In this document: positions 48,269 to 52,384 of the stretch, piece by piece
Layout: the number at the start of each line of letters is the position of its first letter
Position numbering within the stretch: the stretch's first letter is position 1
IMG/VR virus record: IMGVR_UViG_3300043410_000251
Span: 1 to 52,384 of that record
Length of the DNA stretch: 52,384 nt
Reading direction: 5' to 3' (one strand)
Origin: a virus
Program-made: the position numbers and the translations under genes
Notes under the pieces: model-generated
Seen by the model: the letters and a program-made list of their open reading frames with translations, nothing else
The model's database searches: none
What the model was told of the DNA's origin: nothing

Positions 48269-49223
48269 TTTGGGCCTCCACTTTTAGGAACTCACGAACA
48301 TATTGTTCAGGTGTAATTCCTAGTTTTTTAATTGTATTCAACTGGCTCTGCTTTAGTTTCACCTTGTTTGGAGAGGTGCTACGAGCTACCGGGGCTACGA
48401 CTGTGCTAGGTTTTGGCTTAGCAGGCTCAGTTTTGGCCGTTGATTCATTAGATGTCCTTTGGAAAACCTCAGGAAATCGTTGACGGATTGTTTTGTCCAA
48501 TTCCGCATAGTATTCATCCGAGCCAACTGGAACGCCAGAATCCTTCAGGTCTTCGTGAACACCTAAAGCATAAGCCGTCATCCCCTTGTTTTGGCCAAAC
48601 CAGCGATTGCGGTTCTGCCAATCTTCAGCCTTGTTGTCGGGCTTAGGAACACGTTGTTGCTGCTCTTGACGGGGTTGTACTTCAATTTCCTCCTCTTGTA
48701 AAGGGGGTAACTTAAAGTTTTTAATTTGCATTAATTTGTAATTGACATTCTGCAAGGCCTGTTGAGCCTCAATCATCTTGTCAGTATCACCAGAATCATA
48801 TGCCTCGCGGTATGCGCGCTTGGCCATTTCCAACTCCATGTTGGCGGCATTCTGGACTGTGGCAATGTACTCTTTCTCACCATTGGTAAGAATAGTCTTG
48901 ATGCGTTTGTTCTCTTGCAACAGGCGCTGAGCTACGCTTAAAGCCTCTTGTTGTTCACGTAATGCAGCTTCTTTTTCGCGGCGCTCATCGTGCCAAACCT
49001 TACGCATCTGTTTGAGCTTAGTCTTGACCTCATCGTCATACTTATCAAGCTCGTCTTTTTCCAGCTCTTCCACCAAAGGCTTTGGCATGGGTTCGCGACC
49101 ACGGTCTTGGGCGGGTGTATCGTCCTCTACCTCAATCTCAAACTCAGATTCTTTTGCCTCTGGCTTGTCTTTTTCTACAGACTCGTCTGGAAATTTAAAT
49201 TCGTCTTTTTCAAATTCAGGCAT
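48261..49223 (-). CDS. Capsid scaffolding protein
   Basis: A 320-residue, highly charged helical protein. The N-terminal 60 residues are acidic (EKDEFKFPDESVEKDKPEAK), then a long coiled coil (KLKQMRKVWHDERREKEAAL; EYIATVQNAANMELEMAKRA), then a Gln/Pro-rich linker, and a basic C-terminus (NKVKLKQSQLNTIKKLGITP) which in P22-type scaffolds binds the coat. Position between the portal and capsid genes supports the call. Confidence 0.82.
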   Translation of the reverse strand: MPEFEKDEFKFPDESVEKDKPEAKESEFEIEVEDDTPAQDRGREPMPKPLVEELEKDELDKYDDEVKTKLKQMRKVWHDERREKEAALREQQEALSVAQRLLQENKRIKTILTNGEKEYIATVQNAANMELEMAKRAYREAYDSGDTDKMIEAQQALQNVNYKLMQIKNFKLPPLQEEEIEVQPRQEQQQRVPKPDNKAEDWQNRNRWFGQNKGMTAYALGVHEDLKDSGVPVGSDEYYAELDKTIRQRFPEVFQRTSNESTAKTEPAKPKPSTVVAPVARSTSPNKVKLKQSQLNTIKKLGITPEQYVREFLKVEAQNG

Positions 49224-49234
49224 TTTGTACTCCT

Positions 49235-49657
49235 TTATTTGCGTTTAATACCACGAGGATCATCAACAGTACCCTCTACAGAGTCATCGTTGATGATGCG
49301 GAACTCACGGCCATGAATTACCAAACGGGTTCCGGCATGGGGGCGTACAAGGACAAAATCACCTTGCTTGCACCATGGACCTGTTGGAAACTTGTCCGGA
49401 TCTTTGTAGCAGTCTGGACCCATATCGACAACGAACAAAACGGTTGTGAGTGTCTCTTCATTGCGCATGGTTTCTGCTGGTTTAAGAAGGCTAGTGCCTT
49501 CAATCATTTCCTCCACCTCTGGAATAGCGCACAAAATGCGATAGCCAGATGGCTTTGGTAGTTGTTTGCCTTTTTCTTCATTTGTTGCGGTGAAGTTGTA
49601 GGCTCCGACAACTTGCGGGTTGTTGGCGTCTGTAGCCAACAGGATGGAACTAGTCAT
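49235..49657 (-). CDS. Phage GroES-like co-chaperonin
   Basis: A 140-residue Cpn10-like protein. KPSGYRILCAIPEVEEMIEG, FVVDMGPDCYKDPDKFPTGP and WCKQGDFVLVRPHAGTRLVI match the GroES beta barrel. A mobile loop is recognisable between (GTSLLKPAETMRNEETLTT). It probably replaces host GroES in GroEL-assisted folding of the capsid protein, like T4 gp31. It is positioned before the scaffold and capsid genes. Confidence 0.85.
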   Translation of the reverse strand: MTSSILLATDANNPQVVGAYNFTATNEEKGKQLPKPSGYRILCAIPEVEEMIEGTSLLKPAETMRNEETLTTVLFVVDMGPDCYKDPDKFPTGPWCKQGDFVLVRPHAGTRLVIHGREFRIINDDSVEGTVDDPRGIKRK

Positions 49658-49838
49658 CCATTTTCTCCATGGTTTGTTGCAGGTCTAGTGCATATCCTCG
49701 CACGGTGAGCAGACCCTTGATCTCACCGCAGAGTTTCTTGTACTCCTCAAAAGACTCGGCTCGGCCTTCGGCCAAGTAGTCTCTGAGTTGAGCAACCTTC
49801 TCGTCAGATTGCTTTACCAGTACATCAATTACGTCCAT
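49650..49838 (-). CDS. Small helical protein between portal and co-chaperonin, 62 aa
   Basis: A fully helical charged protein (VLVKQSDEKVAQLRDYLAEG, then EYKKLCGEIKGLLTVRGYAL). Small proteins with the phrase GEIxGLxxxxxxxxDL are common immediately after portal genes in podophages. It overlaps both neighbours by 1 and 8 bases. Possible portal-associated or assembly factor; no specific evidence. Confidence 0.65.
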   Translation of the reverse strand: MDVIDVLVKQSDEKVAQLRDYLAEGRAESFEEYKKLCGEIKGLLTVRGYALDLQQTMEKMDD

Positions 49839-52273
49839 TATTCTTCCTTAGATTCTTGGTTTACTTTGCTGTGGTGTTTTTCTGATAAGTGACTCAGAAC
49901 TTCCACGCCTTTGTCAATCAAGTGCGCTTGCTTTGTATTGCGCATTTGTGCCACGGACTTCATAGCATCAATCTTCTGGCGTTGTGCCTCCAGACCCAAT
50001 TGCTCTTGTTTGAGCTGTGCATCTGTTGCATCTTTAGCCACCTTACGTTGCTGTTCGGCCATCTTAATTTGCAACTCTTGTTGTTGCAATTGAACCAATG
50101 GGTCTTGAGCTTGCTGCTGGGCTTGTTGCTGAGCTTGCTGTTGCTGATTACTTGCAAGCAGGCGCTGTGATGCCTGTGCCAACAACGGCGCCAAACGTGC
50201 TTCCACTTCTGGATCCATGTTGATTTCTTCGCCGGCCTCGTCCTTCTGAGGTGGCAAACTCATACCCAACTGCAACTCAATCTGCTTACGATACTCAAAG
50301 CCTAAGTGCTCATTAATGTGAGCCATCATTGCCTGCTGTAACTGCTGAGCCATTGGGTTGTTCTGCAACAAAGACATGATCTTAGGATCTTGCATGGCCG
50401 ACATATGGACCATGATGTGAGCCTGGTGATCCTGATACATGAACGCCTTGACCGGCTTCATCATCAACACGTTTTGATTTTCAGACACTGGGTCTGTAGG
50501 CTTGAGATCGTCATCCATAGGCACCAACTTAGCCGCATCTTTGATGCCCAACACATCCAGCATCTGACGGTGCAACAGTGGCATGTTGTAAAGCTGAGGT
50601 GACTGCTGAGCCAGCTGCATAACAGCCTGATACTGCACAATCTTTTGCGCCATAGTAGACGCATTAGGATCGCTAACGGGAATAACATCCACATCATCGT
50701 AGTCGCTACGCTTGGCTTTGCGTGAACCTTCAGTGGGCTCATAGCTATACTCTTCAGGTGTATACGCCGCAATAATTTCTTTCAAGAGTTTTAATTCTTG
50801 TTTCATTGCAAAGTGCACGCGCGCCTGAACAGCACTCATCACCTTCAACGTACGCTCAAGGATAGCCAGCGTAGTTCCCACTGGGGCGTTAGCAGACATA
50901 TCGCTAATCTGCAAATCAGCCGTATTAGCAAAACGGCGACCCTCGTCAACAATCTGACCCAGCAAAGCCATCAATGTTTGGCTAGGTTCCTTGTATGGCA
51001 AAGGCAATAAGTTATCGCGAATCGTGCCACTTGGTACGTCCACATCGCGCCATTCGCCTGGAGCAATAGGTGTATCGTCTCCCTTTACACGAAGACCGCG
51101 AGCTTTAAAACCGCCGGGTAAATTACTTAAAGTACCAGCATCGACAAGCTGACGAATAAGAGAAGTGCCTGACTTAGCAAAAGCCCCGATAAGGTGTATG
51201 AGGCCAAAACAGTAGAAACCAAATCCAGGAACGTATCCATAGTGGACGTAGTGCTGTCGTTTTTGATATGTCTCATCGCCTTCCTTCCAGTTACGGCGCA
51301 CAGCCAAAACTTTGCTAGAACCCTTCTCTACCGTAACAATATAAGGCAACTTAATACCGGTGGGCTCGCCATCTATCTTATGCTCATAGCCAGGCAGATC
51401 AAGATCCACGCTCATCTCAAGAAGCTTATAGCGGTTATCTGTCGTGGCTCTAAAGCCCATCTTCTCCGCAATTTTCTTCTCTACTTCATCCAACACATTC
51501 TCTGGGTCACCCAGATCAATGTCACGATAGAAGCCAGCCACTTGCAAACGGCGCAGCTCATTCTCTGTCTTACGCATTACATGGGTAACACGCTCAGAAG
51601 TCTCTAAGTCACTAGCGCCATAAGGAACAACCAAGTCCTCCGCCGGCACAAACAGCGACACCTGACGCTCCATGTGCGGATCGTAATAGACTTTCTTAAA
51701 AGCATTACCAGACAAACCCAAGCCCCACAGCATACGCTCATGCTCAGGACGGAACTCAGTCATCACATCGGTCAACTGATAGTTCATGTCATCGGCCACA
51801 CGAATGGCAGCCGCTTTCTTATCGGGCGTTTCTTTACCAATGATCTGAGTCTTCACCGGACCAGCCGCAGGGAACGTACTCATCATTGTTTCAGCTTGGA
51901 ACTTAACCAAAGCTTCCGACAACAGTGGGTGATAAACGCCACATGCACCTTCCCAAGGTTCAGTGCGCTCTTCAATCTTCATGCCTAGCAACTCAAGACC
52001 GTCTACATAGGTCTGCATCCAGTCTTTGCGGCTACCAATGTCATCATCAAAGTCGCCAGACAACTCGCTAGCTAATTCTTGTAGTACAGCTTCGTCCAGA
52101 TACTCAGCTAAGTTGGCATCAAACTCATCACCGCCCTCTACCTCTTCTGGGCCAATATTAATTTCCAACTCGGTGAGTTCAATCTCAGGCTCCATCTCGA
52201 TCTCAATCTCTGGGCCTTCTGTTAGGGCTTCTAATCCCAGTGGTGCCTGGTACAGTGCTTTATCAATAGCCAT
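49838..52273 (-). CDS. Portal protein, P22-type
   Basis: An 811-residue portal, comparable to P22 gp1 (725 aa). WMQTYVDGLELLGMKIEERT, EPWEGACGVYHPLLSEALVK, FQAETMMSTFPAAGPVKTQI, then GNAFKKVYYDP are portal hallmarks of this family. The clip/stem region lies around LRVKGDDTPIAPGEWRDVDV and YKEPSQTLMALLGQIVDEG. The last 110 residues are Gln-rich coiled coil (QQAQQQAQDPLVQLQQQELQ) consistent with a barrel extension. AAGGAC precedes the ATG. Confidence 0.9.
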   Translation of the reverse strand: MAIDKALYQAPLGLEALTEGPEIEIEMEPEIELTELEINIGPEEVEGGDEFDANLAEYLDEAVLQELASELSGDFDDDIGSRKDWMQTYVDGLELLGMKIEERTEPWEGACGVYHPLLSEALVKFQAETMMSTFPAAGPVKTQIIGKETPDKKAAAIRVADDMNYQLTDVMTEFRPEHERMLWGLGLSGNAFKKVYYDPHMERQVSLFVPAEDLVVPYGASDLETSERVTHVMRKTENELRRLQVAGFYRDIDLGDPENVLDEVEKKIAEKMGFRATTDNRYKLLEMSVDLDLPGYEHKIDGEPTGIKLPYIVTVEKGSSKVLAVRRNWKEGDETYQKRQHYVHYGYVPGFGFYCFGLIHLIGAFAKSGTSLIRQLVDAGTLSNLPGGFKARGLRVKGDDTPIAPGEWRDVDVPSGTIRDNLLPLPYKEPSQTLMALLGQIVDEGRRFANTADLQISDMSANAPVGTTLAILERTLKVMSAVQARVHFAMKQELKLLKEIIAAYTPEEYSYEPTEGSRKAKRSDYDDVDVIPVSDPNASTMAQKIVQYQAVMQLAQQSPQLYNMPLLHRQMLDVLGIKDAAKLVPMDDDLKPTDPVSENQNVLMMKPVKAFMYQDHQAHIMVHMSAMQDPKIMSLLQNNPMAQQLQQAMMAHINEHLGFEYRKQIELQLGMSLPPQKDEAGEEINMDPEVEARLAPLLAQASQRLLASNQQQQAQQQAQQQAQDPLVQLQQQELQIKMAEQQRKVAKDATDAQLKQEQLGLEAQRQKIDAMKSVAQMRNTKQAHLIDKGVEVLSHLSEKHHSKVNQESKEE

Positions 52274-52281
52274 ATGTGTCC

Positions 52282-52384
52282 TTAATAATATGCAACTTTA
52301 CGGCGGTAAACCTGGTCTTCTTCTTCATCAGTGTTTAACCTCAAAAAACCGCCCTGTCTAAAACGAATTAAAGCCTGCGTGCTT
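52282..52384 (-). CDS. 3' end of a gene upstream of the portal (partial)
   Basis: The last 33 codons of a leftward gene are visible, ending in TAA (complement of 52282-52284): LIRFRQGGFLRLNTDEEEDQ followed by VYRRKVAYY. The stop lies just 8 bases from the portal start. In related phages the gene before the portal is often terminase large subunit or another packaging gene, but the fragment is too short to decide. Confidence 0.6.
   Translation of the reverse strand, partial: STQALIRFRQGGFLRLNTDEEEDQVYRRKVAYY

Noticed and set aside
1-52384. Integrase, attachment site or transposase
   Set aside because: I saw no tyrosine or serine recombinase motifs, no IS inverted repeats and no tRNA-type att site, so there is no evidence for lysogeny despite the Cro-like protein.

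Overview
The window is part of a tailed double-stranded DNA phage (Caudoviricetes), either a free phage genome fragment or an assembled uncultured virus. It contains no bacterial housekeeping gene, rRNA or tRNA. The gene set suggests a short-tailed (podovirus-like) virion: a very large P22-type portal, a co-chaperonin, a scaffold, an HK97-fold major capsid protein, two small head-tail adaptor-like proteins, a nozzle-like protein and three large ejection-type proteins. No tape measure, sheath or tail-tube gene is visible. The host cannot be named. GH24 endolysin, a three-TM holin and a transglycosylase suggest a Gram-negative host. The glycine-rich fibre proteins, 2-oxoglutarate oxygenases and many small zinc or basic proteins resemble those of aquatic phages (inference from general knowledge, not a search).

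Layout: the left 15.1 kb is transcribed rightward and the remaining 37 kb leftward. The two blocks converge on one intrinsic terminator at about 15.16-15.19 kb, and its T-run contains the stop codon of the last leftward gene. From 1 to 5.1 kb lies a dense run of about eighteen small early genes, many coupled by ATGA overlaps. It includes a VRR-NUC nuclease, a DUF3310 protein, a winged-helix-like protein, a zinc-ribbon protein and a prolyl-4-hydroxylase-like oxygenase. From 5.1 to 15.1 kb lies the replication block: family A DNA polymerase with proofreading domain, a protein carrying only sigma-70 region 4, a Cas4/RecB-like nuclease, a small HNH-like protein, an SNF2-type helicase, a putative ssDNA-binding protein, a Cro-like regulator and an AEP primase-helicase. 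Two intergenic regions here (8701-8793 and 11721-11813) fold into structured RNA candidates, and a near-consensus sigma-70 promoter sits at 10368-10395.

The leftward late block, read in transcription order from the right edge, holds the portal, co-chaperonin, scaffold, capsid (followed by a terminator), two candidate decoration proteins separated by a second terminator, a glycosyltransferase, small basic and zinc proteins, head-tail adaptors, fibre and tail proteins including five glycine-rich adhesin-like domains in four genes, lysis genes, the nozzle-like protein, a Pro-Tyr-Val repeat protein with an embedded Hint (intein-like) domain, a GNAT protein, and three large ejection-protein candidates. 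The last of these is a 1926-residue polyvalent protein with an HExxH protease motif. Terminase is not in the window. A 33-residue gene fragment at the right edge is the tail of whatever precedes the portal.

The most unusual items are the Hint domain lacking a canonical +1 nucleophile inside a tetrapeptide-repeat protein, the phage sigma-region-4 protein, the two structured leaders, a C-terminal peptide tag shared by consecutive small late proteins, and the array of glycine-rich adhesin domains.
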